From the NCBI GenBank assembly GCA_023053575.1, contig JAKZAP010000006.1, forward strand, positions 12,223,280 to 12,287,279: a DNA stretch of 64,000 nt, given 5' to 3'. The notes beneath the pieces are model-generated. The model was not told the origin of the DNA. It was given only the letters and a program-made list of their open reading frames with translations, and ran no database searches. The DNA is from Branchinecta lynchi. Taxonomy: Eukaryota; Arthropoda; Branchiopoda; Anostraca; Branchinectidae. Both the position numbers and the translations under genes were made by a program. Positions 32,986 to 43,825 of the stretch are shown here, in pieces (within the stretch, counting starts at the first letter, position 1; each line of letters begins with the position of its first letter).

Positions 32986-34015
32986 CCACGTAGTATTAAG
33001 CTCGCATATGGATGTCGCACAAATCGATCGCTAAACCTCCGGTGGGTGTTAACCCCTGATCCACAGGGTCTCTTAAGCTGGTCCATGCACGCTGACGGTC
33101 ACGTGCTCACTAATTCACCTTGCTGTTCCAAGTCAATTGTACCCTAATTCGCACAGCAGTTTTCCTCTTCATTGCCCCCTAATAAGTGATTATCATGTGA
33201 TGTGTCAGTCATTTTGACAAAAGCGATGTAATGATAATTTCCAGTTGAGAAGAGAGGAGCAAGCCTAGAAGGGGAAATTTGGTTAGGTCATATTGCACAA
33301 GAAGAAAAAGAAATTTCAAGGAGCTTATAATTCAGAAGAGAGCTAGACAGAACACGAAAGGCAGGATAAGCAAGATCGGTAATTTAATTTTTTGTTTGCT
33401 TTGAATATGCAAAATTTCCCTTGTTTCTCCCTCCTCAGTCTTGAAACTGTTACGCAATGAAAAACACAGTATTACCAAGAACAAGTTCTTGGTATTACCC
33501 GCTTCCGAAACTCGAGAATTTAGATTTGGGCCATGATTTCGGTCATAAGGGCCACTAGAGGCAAAGGTTTTTTTTTTTTTAGAAAAATTTGAAATTGTTT
33601 GTGAGAACATTTATATGAGGCAAAGGTTTTCTTTTAGTTGTTTTCTGGATTACGTATACCTTAATTCTGTATTTGAGCCCTTCAGTACTATTACTGACGA
33701 ACTCTTCGTGCCGACGAGGAATCAGTGTGAACCAAACACGTCACCACAGCAAATGTTGTTGATTGATTTACATAGTTATGTTTGACGAATATAAGGATTG
33801 AAGCCAAGCTGACCATTCATTTCAGATAAAATATAAATTTTATTTATCCCTCGCACAACATCATGGAGGGGTAACTAGCTGATCAAAGAAAAAAAAAACG
33901 AAAATCTGTTTTTTTCTATTTTATAGTTATGTTAGCTGGCTTGATCTGTCTTTCGGCCCAACAGCTTTCCACTAAGTGTACATAACATAGTGAATAGAGC
34001 CGTAAAAACCTACAC
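32986..34015. other. Unassigned interval
   Basis: No gene, RNA or repeat that I can support. Confidence 0.4.
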
Positions 34016-34458
34016 GTGGCTTACGGAAAAATATCCCCAAACAAAAGCCGTTATAACCGCAATGGTCTTTGTAGGCTTTACAACGCTTATTGCGCCCCTG
34101 TGCTTCTGTTTTTAGTCGGCATGGCTCATCTGTTTCGTAAGAAAGATCGTCAGACTCTGCGACTGGCTTATTTCAAATATTGTAAATTCATCCTCCGGCT
34201 CCTTAGATGTCACCAAAACAGAAAAAGTCATTGATCGATTTGGACTAATAGACGTGCTCTCTCGGATTCGGACTTCGAACGATGACAAAGGTCTATTAAC
34301 TTGATTCACGTTTACGACCCCCTGTGGCTTTTTTTCTCATTGATGCTGGTTAGTTTTATCTTGTTGTTTTGTTATATTTTTATACTTTTTTATATTTTTT
34401 TTCAGGATACTCCGTTCTTTGTGTTTTACACTTTACAGGTAATAAAGTTCATTCATAG
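34016..34458 (+). pseudogene. Non-LTR RT C-terminal fragment with 3' end
   Basis: The translation YNAYCAPVLLFLVGMAHLF, then RKKDRQTLRLAYFKYCKFIL and RLLRCHQN, matches the pattern after the RT thumb in many non-LTR elements (a P-x-LL segment, then a basic 'LRLAYFKYCKFLLRLP'-type block). The frame shifts near 34225, after which KVIDRFGLIDVLSRIR continues to a stop near 34302. AATAAA at 34441 and a TTCATTCATAG end close the element. All upstream coding sequence is missing. Confidence 0.6.
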
Positions 34459-34799
34459 ATGTTGAGGCAATGTGAGGATTTGTTTGGGCAACATTTCTTG
34501 TTCTTCCCTAGGATCACCAGCGCGTCTCGGATCCATCCTCCTATAATGGTTATTGCGATGGCCAGCGTGGGAGGACTGTTCCAGTCCTTGTCCATATGTC
34601 CTAGATATCTGTCGTATTCCTAACGACATGTTTGCCTCAGCTTTCACACACGGTCTCTCCATAAGCCGGTTACGTACGCTGATCGTGACGTGTTCGTTAT
34701 GTCGGTATAGGCTAAGCGATCAGTTTTCATTCCTTGTCATTAACCAACCTATGACGAGCCATGGTGCCCCGTTTAAGTGCCGATAATATTCATGAGCTG

Positions 34800-35210
34800 C
34801 GTTTTGCAGATACCATGGTATCTGATACCACGGTAACTGGATCTCAATTTGTCGTTTTTGCAGTTACCGTGGTATTTGATTCTACGGTTGCTTTGTCAAA
34901 ACAACAATTGCAGAAACTATTATTTTCGAAGTCATCCCAAAAGACAATCACTTGCCGAACTTCTTTCCCGACAATTTGACAAAATCCTAGGCTCTATTGT
35001 TGGTGATAATGAAAGTGAGACGACTTTTTCAGATGCCACGATCAATTACCACGGTCGGACCGTGGTATCTGAGCAGCTCGCCAGATATCACGGTAACTCA
35101 TTATAATCAATGGCAAAACTAGCCCATTTCTATGGGGGGGACAAGGCCAAATGTTACCGACAATACTTGACAATTTACCGATAAAGCGCACCATTCCCCA
35201 CGTTACCATA
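34800..35210. repeat. Cluster of ACCGTGGTA/TACCACGGT inverted motifs
   Basis: At least six copies of GATACCACGGTAAC-like words in both orientations occur here (near 34810, 34828, 34863, 35046, 35060, 35085), with imperfect hairpins such as ACCACGGTCGGACCGTGGT at 35048-35066. Probably the remains of a foldback element; boundaries not found. Confidence 0.45.
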
Positions 35211-35476
35211 GAACCGTTGCAGTAATACATTCTGATACACCAACTAAGATGGTTTTACTAGTGAAAATTAGAGAATTTGTCGTCTCAGTAAGATCAGATT
35301 TTACCACATGGAGCCAAGAACACACTATGCAGAAAATGTCCAGCAAACCAGAAAAGTCGTGACTGACACTGTCCTAGAAGCACTGCACTACTTTATGTTT
35401 TTTGCGGCTGTCTTTTTCCCTTACAAAATCTTGTCTGAGCGAACGTCGGATCCAAGTGCCGTATAGTGATGATCAA

Positions 35477-35781
35477 GAGCGTGTTCCACCCTTGTAACAA
35501 TAGTTACTATTAGTTACTATTTCCGTTCCATCCTCACGAAAAGTTACTACGCTGACCGTTCCAACCTTGTCGGAATAGTAACTAATAGTTACTATTTGCT
35601 TACCATGCTCGGGAGCGTGGTAAGCGTAGTAACTACGCATCTCTGGAACGTGATTGGTCGGATTCGCCCCTGGCGTGAGATCCTGCTGGAAAATAGAAAA
35701 ATCGTTCCAGCCTTGACGGCAAAAAGCCAGAATTGGTGACGTCATGCGTAGTAACTACGGTAAGTAGGATGGAACATGCTC
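35477..35781 (-). mobile_element. Rep-C MITE (305 bp)
   Basis: The ends are GAGCGTGTTCCACCC and GGATGGAACATGCTC. CAA lies on both sides (35474-35476, 35782-35784). The interior is full of TTAGTTACTATTT and GTAACTA motifs in both orientations and aligns over its length with 17519-17815. Confidence 0.85.
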
Positions 35782-36019
35782 CAAGTCTATCCGCTGTCGA
35801 TCAGTCACTCTTGTGGACTGCCCGATTTTTTATTGTTCGTAAGCTAGTACTAGCAAATAAGGACGATAAACTTGGTAGACTGTCAAAATTACCCGACCTG
35901 ATACTCTAGCATGTCTGATCATCCGTGGGGTTGGAGTGGATGGGTGGAGAAGCATCCGGGATCTTGTGCCATAGAGTGAGTTCCAAAAGGCCAGTACTAT
36001 AGTTGACTCAAACTTGAAA

Positions 36020-36610
36020 GCAGAGGTGCCGATGTTCCAGATATGCTACTTATGTGCCCGAACTACAACCAATATCGATGAGGACAGTTTGAAGGAGGGG
36101 GGGGGGGTAGGGATATTTTGTTACAAGCCTCACAAAATCAACGGATAGAGGGATTGACATGAAACTTAAAAAATACAAAGTTCATGGGCCTTAGGAAGTG
36201 ATCCGACTCATGAGAAGATTGGCACCGTTAATCCGCATCCAACAACGGTGGGGGAGTTACAGAGAGGTCCCGGAAATATTTTGACACGTGAAGGGACCTA
36301 ACGGATGGAGTGATTGGGACGAAAGTAGTTTGAGAAAATGAGGACTCGACAACCGTGGTTTCACGTTGTGGCTGGGTGTGGGGCTGGAGGAGAGGAATTT
36401 TTCGAAAGTGCTTGAGTTCAAGCGATACTTCATGGGCGGTAGGAGCAGACGCCATAGGTGTGCTATTTCTGTGTCCCAATATCTTCTGACCACGGTGGGG
36501 GTTTCGAGAGGGGCCTTGGAAATCTGCCACCTAGGGACGAAACGGGTTGAGCGATTGGGATAATAGTTGGACCCGGGGCGGATCCAACCTTGGTGTACAG
36601 ATTTGGCACG
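36020..36610. repeat. Diverged tandem repeat, about 245-bp period
   Basis: GGATGGAGTGATTGGGACGA-like words recur near 36145, 36305 and 36545. ACGGTGGGGG followed by GAGAGG(TC/GG)CC and GGAAAT recurs at about 36244 and 36493. Similar phrasing occurs in Rep-B, so a distant relationship is possible. Confidence 0.4.
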
Positions 36611-37329
36611 CGGTGGGTGCCCCTGATGTAAAAATCACTGATTAAAGTGTACCAGCAAACGAAATAAGGATCCCTGTTTGTCGACCAGCCTTTTTTTTCG
36701 ATCACACTGTGTGTAGCCAGATCAGTCAGAACGTGCAGTTTGTAGGACAAATGACTCAAGAACAAAACAAGGAAACATGTTGGGTGGGTTCAAGTTACCG
36801 ACAAGGGATGGAATGGAACGAAAGGGTGTTTGTCGGTGTCTTTCCCCCCCAAAAAAAGTTTATATATTTACGGACTTTTTTTTTCACCATATCAAAAGTC
36901 TTCGCATCCACAAGCAGTTTCACGGTTTCACAATTACTAGGCTTGCCGACAAGTTTTGTTTCTTTTTGAGTTGATTCCAATACGAAACGAAACGATAAAG
37001 AGAGTTCCCGTTTTACCGACAAGACTAGTCCCGGTCACTGCATCGAAAACTGGAAAACAAACTTAATGAGAATATCGACTTGGCAACAAGGCTTGTTCCA
37101 GTAATCGGCTTGATTTTCTGATAAGGCTTACGTCGGTAGGCTACTAGAAAACGGAACGTAAAAATAGGATACATCTGTTCGTAAGGATTATCGACAAGAC
37201 TTTCTCAAGTGACCGCATTGTAATGTCACCACGAAATGATGGATCTCGATTTGGCGACAAAGTTTTTCGGATCATCAGCTTTAAACGACGAAGTTTTCGT
37301 TGGTACCAGAAGCGCAGCGAGCATTGTGT

Positions 37330-38090
37330 CGGGGAAACCCAGGACCCCGGACTCCTTGTCACGGGACCCTTGTGGCTAACGAAAACAGGACCCCTTGAAA
37401 ACGAAAACGGGACCCATCTGGCTAAGCGAAAACAGGACCCCTTGCAAAAGAAAACAGGGCCTACCTCCATAATACGTACAGTGGACACATAATTTAAAAA
37501 AAAAAATGACCCTTCACTTTCTAGTAAAAATATTAGAAGAGAGGAAAATAAATTATTTCTCCATAAGAACGAAGATCCTCCTCATGTGGCAATCGCAGTG
37601 TAAATGGCGAACAAGGGATTTTTTGTACTGAATATTCTAAACCGTGACGGTAGCAAGAGTTGAAACAAACCGTTACTCAACAGATCATTCTTTTTTGCCT
37701 GGCCGAGGATTGGTTAGAGAAATAGACTTGGTCGTCCACTAGTATGCGCCACTAATAAATTATATCTCGCACTCTCACACAGTTATATCTCGCCCTTTGC
37801 AACAAAATAATAATTATTATTTTCTACGATTTGTCAAATAATATTTTATTATTTTCTACTATTTTTTCTATTGAGAAAGGGCCCCGCTGTAGTCGTCCCT
37901 ACGGTAGGTTACTATTTCTGTTTTTAATGTGTTTTTTGCTTATGGGTCCGGTTTTCGTTGTCATGGGGGCCTGTTTTCGGTTAGCCAGATGGGTCCCATT
38001 TTTGTTTTCAAGGGGTCCTGTTTTGTTAGCCAGAAGGGTCCCGTGGCAAGGGGTCTGGGGTCCCGTTTTCGAGAGGACCCGCCCAGAGCG
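37330..38090. repeat. Inverted repeat with GGGACC/AGCCAGA arms
   Basis: 37340-37460 contains GGCTAACGAAAACAGGACCC, CCTTGAAAACGAAAACGGG and CCATCTGGCTAAGC. 37945-38080 contains their inverses (GGTTAGCCAGATGGGTCCC, TTTTCAAGGGGTCCTGTTTT). The arms of about 130 bp are separated by about 480 bp. The overlapping ORFs on all strands (up to 201 codons) result from the repeats. Confidence 0.6.
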
Positions 38091-38324
38091 TCCAAGAAGA
38101 ATTTCCAGCCGTCTCTGAAACAAGCGGCTGTGACGATCTCTTCCCATTCCGGCTGTATTGAGGCATAAAAGTGCCGCTGGTCATTGTTGTAGGTACGACG
38201 GAGTGTGTTTTTGGGTCTTTCTCTGCGGCAGTTTGCCTTCATGTAACCAGAAAAATGTTGACTTGGGGATTCTGGAATCGTCAATGCGCAGTTCATGTAC
38301 GTAGCTCCATCTGCGCCCTCGTAT

Positions 38325-38921
38325 GATAATGATGAAATTTTATTTACGCACTTAAGAAGAGGAAAATAGTGCAGTATAGACAAAGAAAAGGAAAAAAAAC
38401 ACTGAGCTTTCAATAATGTAGTAAAGATAATAAAATAAATTAAAAAAAAAAAAGAAAGAAAAGGGACTAATCGGGTCAGAAAAATCTTCTTCCTAGATGG
38501 AGTGCGGAGAAATGGCCAAGGGCAGAGACGTAAAGGTCTTGGGCAATCGAAGATAACTTTGCACAAGGGTCAGAGGGCAAAAAAGTTGAAGCTATACGGG
38601 AATTCCTGTAACGTCGAGGAAGGTACAAGAGAAATTTACAATATTTGAAATAAAAAGTCCTGATGCGTCCTGATACCTTCCTCTATTTAGAACTATTTTT
38701 CTATATCCGACACGAATGGAATCGTGAACAGCCGAAACAGCGTTATCGCTGATTTTTTTTAGAGACTGTGCTATGATCATGCCAAGCCATTTTACGGTAG
38801 GTGAATTGGGGAGCTTTTCATTTTGAAAAGAAATACCGGAATCTCTTGGGCTGTTGTAGGCTGTTTTGGGCTGTATGGTTCTAACGCCAGCCAATGTCAT
38901 TCGCAACCAACAGGTGCGCAT
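38325..38921 (-). pseudogene. Non-LTR RT thumb fragment with AATAAA and CAT-rich tail
   Basis: The minus-strand frame contains PTVKWLGMIIAQSLKKISD and a following alpha-helical stretch, in keeping with the 'VKxLGxxI' block after the RT palm. After the stop near 38592 comes a untranslated region, then TTGTCTATACTGCACTATTT, AATAAAATTTC and ATCATTATCAT. That tail is shared with the orphan 3' end at 20590-20715, which supports the element boundary at about 38325. Palm and endonuclease are missing. Confidence 0.55.
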
Positions 38922-39298
38922 TTTGTAGTCTTCTCTGTTTAGAAGAACGGTGTTTCACTTAGTTAGCGTTTCAGGATTGAAATTCGTGGGGGTTTAAAGC
39001 ACGTTAAAACCTAGAACTCGTGTGGCAGGTATAGCTAAATGTTTTGAAAAAAAGGCAGATTTAAAAAATGTCGAATTACTAAGTGGGTCGGACTGTGTAT
39101 GATGGCTTGGTGCATTCACCATTTCCCCTTGAAATTTGGCTGAGTGTTAGGCAAATTGACGTAGAAACCTGCAAAAAAAATTATTGAAATAAATAAATAC
39201 CAAATTTTGGGTATGTATTTTTGTTTTTATATGCCAGATAAATGTCTTTCCTTTTGTGTCGGATTTTAACTTTAAGATCTATATTGATCTTGCTCATG

Positions 39299-39418
39299 TG
39301 GGCGCTTCCTGAAACCTAAAAGGGCCCTTTTTGTTTTAGTGTCTCTTCTTAGTATTCTTGACTACTATACTATGTCCTGCCCTTCCGTGCCTCTTTTTAG
39401 TCGATCCCATTCTACAGT
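39299..39418 (+). repeat. Dispersed repeat shared with 42227-42345
   Basis: GGGCCCTTTTTGTTTTAGTG, TCTCTTCTTAGTA and GTGCCTCTTTTTAGTCGATC recur in the same order at 42227-42345, about 120 bp in direct orientation, bounded by unrelated sequence. Confidence 0.6.
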
Positions 39419-40013
39419 CGTGGAGAACTCAGGTTTGGACTGGCGACACGGACAAAGGTGATTAGACATTCAAAATGCTATTTATTTAACTCCTTGAATC
39501 TGAACGACGGAATAGTAGCGTCTAAAAGCTGCAAAAAGCCTGAAGAACACCAGCATTTAAATCTGCTTCTTCTACTTTCTGTAGAAAAATTGTGTTTCTT
39601 CCTCTCTGGAAATCGCAGCCACACCGAAATGTTCTTGTATCCCTCTCCCTCGGTTCCTCGCTCCCCTGGGCTAATAAATTTCCATGAAATATCTTAGACG
39701 ACATCTTGGAGTCGGCAGGCGTAGCTGCAATATCTCTAGGTTCCGAGAGATATGGAGGCCGAAAAACTTCGCGTATTCGGAGCACGTAAGACGATGATGA
39801 GCCATTGTCAAATTTGCGGGATGTTCTTATCAGCCGAGACGTGTTTCAGTTATTTTGTGGTTGAAAAAAGATATTCTGCTATCTACATTTTCTCAAGAAC
39901 AAAACGTAAATTTGACAATTTTAGTCGGTTAACTTTCTTAAAGAAATAATTTAAAGCTAGGCCTAGAACAGGTCGTCGAAGGATTAACAAATATTTGTTC
40001 AACACTTAATTCG

Positions 40014-41310
40014 GTATCACACAGTTTACAAGAAGATCTTATAATAGAAATGTTGACGCGGTCTCGAGGAGGAGTTAGGAGGCTAATAACATTGAATTTC
40101 TTGCTGCATCACGGATTAAACACCTCTTAGGACACTGCCAAGAGCCTATTTCACTGGGTTTGTGGGGTTGGTCAGTTGCTGTCTCCTTCCATATTTGTGA
40201 ACTCCAACAAACGATATAGCGATCTACGAATGAAAAGTACGGACATCAGGTAAAAGACACTGGATAGTCTTTTGTTGATTTGTGGTTTGAGCGTTCGTAT
40301 TATATGTTTTGCAGTTTGAGTAACCACCTGGGGTGCAACCGATTTCGCTTCTAAAATCAAGTATGTAAATAAAGATAGATTGGGAATTCGCAGCAAGCCT
40401 TTATGATGTTAATCACACAGTTTACAAGAAGAACATATAATAGAAATGTTGACGCGGTCTCGATCTGCGAGAGAGTACTTGCAAAGTAGTGAACTGATTA
40501 AATATACGTTTTCAGGCAAGCAAAAGGTTGTTTCAAAGTTTTTATGTCATTTCTACCGAAAGTCAGCAAAACTTTCAAGAAGAAACGGCGTTTCCGTTAA
40601 GGTTTCGTGCACTGTCTCACCCACTGGGTAATATTCACGAGACGTCGGAATTGACAGAATCATTGTCACAAAGGGCTGTCATTGTCATTAGTCAGGAATC
40701 ATTTATATATTAGTCAGAAATAATTTGTATGTTAGTATGGAATAATATGTTAGGATTTATGGGAAGTGGTGGGAATAATGGTGTTAGGACTTTTTCAAGA
40801 AGAAAAGGTACAGTAGTGTTTACAATAATCTTACCTGCCAACACTTAAACTATCAATGCTACTCCATTCCCTGATAGATAGGTCGAAAGTTTATTGTAAA
40901 AACCGACTATCGTGGTTATAAACCAAATTTGTGATTATTGTCAAACAAACAGAATAAATTACAATATATGTATCTAATGTCAGTACACTTAAAAAAAATT
41001 CACGCTTCGTTAAAATATTTCACGAACTTGGGAATAAAACTTTTTGCATATATAGCGTGTTATGTAGGTACTGGACAGAGCTACTATTCAACATCCAGTC
41101 AGTTCACCTTCAATCGTGTCATTTCTGAGCCGCGGGCATTTTGGATTGGGGGTATTTATGGTGGGTATTGAGTCGTGCGAGTGGAAAACCTTTGCAAATT
41201 GGTGAACTGATTAGATCCACGTGTTTCAGGCAAGCAGAAAAACGCAGATTGCAAACTATCAGTAACGTCTTCTATCCCGACATATTTTATTCAATTCCAG
41301 CAAAACTGGA
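40014..41310 (+). repeat. Local direct duplications
   Basis: CACACAGTTTACAAGAAG through AATGTTGACGCGGTCTCGA occurs at 40018-40074 and 40414-40463 (about 52 bp, 398 bp apart). A second pair joins 40462-40575 and 41170-41310: GTGAACTGATTA, TTTCAGGCAAGCA and CCAGCAAAACT/GTCAGCAAAACT recur in order. The paired ORFs SRSAREYLQSSELIK and SRASGKPLQIGELIR reflect this. No family recognised. Confidence 0.5.
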
Positions 41311-42226
41311 TTCCCGGCTTTCCAAGCAATCTCCAGCCAAGTGTATCTAACGAGCCAACGGCGGTGAGATATGCAAATTAGGCAATCAGGAGCATCCCTT
41401 TGTGGCTATCCCATTATCCCCTTGGATTGCTACATCGAGCGGCCAAGACGATCCGCATGAAATAGTGGGGGTGGAGTAAGGAAGTCTGCACGTTCACAGA
41501 AGATAAGGGGAGGGAAATGCAACGGCAATATTGATGGAGGCTTTCCATCGGATAAAATGTGTAGCGAAAAGAAACTGTCGAGAACGGTATATCTCAGGAC
41601 AGAAGATATAAGAAATGAGGATGTTACGATTACAAGTAGGTTTGTAGTTTTTTTTTTGTTTTTTTTTTCCCAGAACACTGAACTTCCAATAAAACTTAAC
41701 GTGACTAATATTCCATTGCAGCAAAAAGAAAGTCCTAAGGACTTGTGGTGCAATTTACTAATGCTAAGTTACTGCCTTTTTGTATTTAAAACAAAACAAA
41801 AAGTTTGACGCCACTATTTGAAGCGTTCCCTTGACAACTTTTCCTTTCATGGATTCTCCAGTGAAACTAATAACGACGGAAAGAAAGATTCCCCATAAAA
41901 GGAATGAGCTGGATCACCTCTGTTTCGTTTACGGCACTTCAAGGGCAACTAAGGGACATTGCTCCAAGCGGCTACAAAAGAAACATCGTAAAAAGTGCTG
42001 TTAAGAGCTGATGAGACAGCAGTTTACGAAATAGCTGGATAGAAGTTTTGCCAAATTCAAAGTTTTGGCCGAACGCGAGATCTTTAACGGGGCTAAAAAA
42101 AAGCACGGCACGTTATGGCGCGGGAGGCACGAGTAAAAGAGATTAGCAAGTAATAAAAGTAGGTAAGTAAGTAAGAGATCATAACTTCAGAGCCTAAAAG
42201 AAAGCACGTTAGAACATTGTTCCTGC

Positions 42227-42345
42227 CCGTCACTCCGAAGCCTGAGAGGGCCCTTTTAGTTTTCGTGTCTCTTTTTAGTACTCATGCCTCCTACACTATG
42301 TCGTGCCGTGCCGTGCCTCTTTTTAGTCGATCCCAGGTCTGTCCA
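42227..42345 (+). repeat. Dispersed repeat shared with 39299-39418
   Basis: Direct copy of the repeat at 39299-39418. A further block, GGCAGCTCCAAGCCAGAAAGC through TGTAATTGGTACTTGTCTAT (42433-42500), recurs at 43541-43610. Confidence 0.6.
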
Positions 42346-42848
42346 TCGGGCTAAAGTCCACGAAAAATGTGCAGACTGGTACGTGTCTAAATGCGAGCAA
42401 AAGTGGATTTTGTTATTGTTGCTGGTGTTGTTTACAATTGGCAGCTCCAAGCCAGAAAGCGTTGGAGAAAAACAGGAATGTAATTGGTACTTGTCTATTA
42501 AACCAACTATGTTAGCAAGTAATGAGTCCTGTGTAAACTGTTTAAGTTAGGGGTCCTAGTGAATGCTGGGTTTCTTTGTCTAATTTTCATTATGTGTTCT
42601 CCAACTACTGTTTCTGGTCACATGCTTCAGATTTGTTATAGCGTACTTTATTAGGGCGCACTAGGCTGTTCATGTACCTTGAAGTCATGTAGGCCTGAAG
42701 TTCGTAAGGCTTAACTTACGTTCGTTTCTTTTCTTTCCGTGCTACACTATCTTAAACTCTTCAACCTGTACAGTGGGTCGTAAACAAGTATGTATTATAT
42801 TATTAGGGTCTGACGTTGGCTAGTTACATGAATTTGTACGCACCGCAC

Positions 42849-43206
42849 CAGGCGCGTCACGACTGGGGGGGGGGGAGGGGGGACACCCCCCCCCTCAATG
42901 CTGTCAGCCAGTCGGTAAAAAAATAACCGAGTCGCCGCGATTTTTCGTCAAAACAGTTGATTTTTTTCGCGGCAACAATCGGTTTTTCTGAAAATTGGTC
43001 GATTTTTCGCCAAAATAGTCGTTTTTTCTGAAAATTACTGGATTTTTCTGAAAATCGGTCGATTTTTTTCAAAAATGTAATTTTTGTTGTTGGAAACAGA
43101 CGTTTTTTCTGCAGAAAAAGTCGGTAAAAATTACCAGCCAGTTGGTAAATGAGGCATTTCCCCCCCCCCCCCCCCCAAATTTTGTTTGGCTAGTAACACC
43201 TTTGCA
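42849..43206. mobile_element. hAT-type end plus 20-bp minisatellite, right end lost
   Basis: CAGGCGCGTCACGACTGGGGG at the left resembles the Rep-E terminus. A minisatellite of about eight units (CGATTTTTCTGAAAATTGGT-like, period 20-21) fills 42937-43085. TCAGCCAGTCGGTAAA near 42902 and ACCAGCCAGTTGGTAAA near 43130 bracket it. A poly-C run (about 43160-43176) follows, and the right terminus is cut by the Rep-G copy at 43208. Confidence 0.5.
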
Positions 43207-43207
43207 C

Positions 43208-43510
43208 CACCCGAAGAAATATTTATCTCAAAATAGTACTATGAAGTAGTACGAAAAACTTGGATGCAGTACTAACGATGCTACTACATGCTTCTACTTA
43301 AAGGCTACCGTGTTACTGCATACTGCTATATGCTACTATTAGCAAGACTGGATGCTACTATGGCAAGACAGAATACAGATACTACTACATAAGAGTGGAC
43401 CAGTCTGAGGCACATTAAATGATAGTACTCTTTGCTATTACATAGTATTACATGCAACGTTTTCGTACTACTACCATACTACTACGCAGGCTACAAATTG
43501 TTTCATCGGG
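43208..43510 (-). mobile_element. Rep-G MITE copy 3
   Basis: It begins CACCCGAAGAAA, carries TAGTACTATGAAGTAGTACG and the trinucleotide-rich middle, and ends TTTCATCGGGCAC. Orientation is the same as 20834-21126. Confidence 0.7.
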
Positions 43511-43825
43511 CACACCAGTGGAAAAATTCTGCTCTGGCAAAATTGGCAGCTCCAAGCTAAGAAGCGTTGGAGAAGCACAGGAATGTTATTGGTACTTGTC
43601 TATTTAGTTTCCAAGTCTGCTTGTCTATTTTCGAAAATCAAGGTACTATAAATAAACACAGAAATGAAAGTAAAGTTTGGTTATTTTTAGATTACCATAA
43701 AGGGGGTGCACCAGATGTGAGAGCACCAGTTCCTTCTAACCATTTGCTCACGACGGACGCTTCAGCAAGCAAGATTAATTCAAGTTCCGGTGTGTTTGTT
43801 TTTATGGTACTTGCAGCCTCTGGCT

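Noticed and set aside
37961..38566. 201-codon minus-strand ORF
   Set aside because: It spans one arm of an inverted repeat and the 3' untranslated tail of a retrotransposon remnant, so it has no coherent coding origin.
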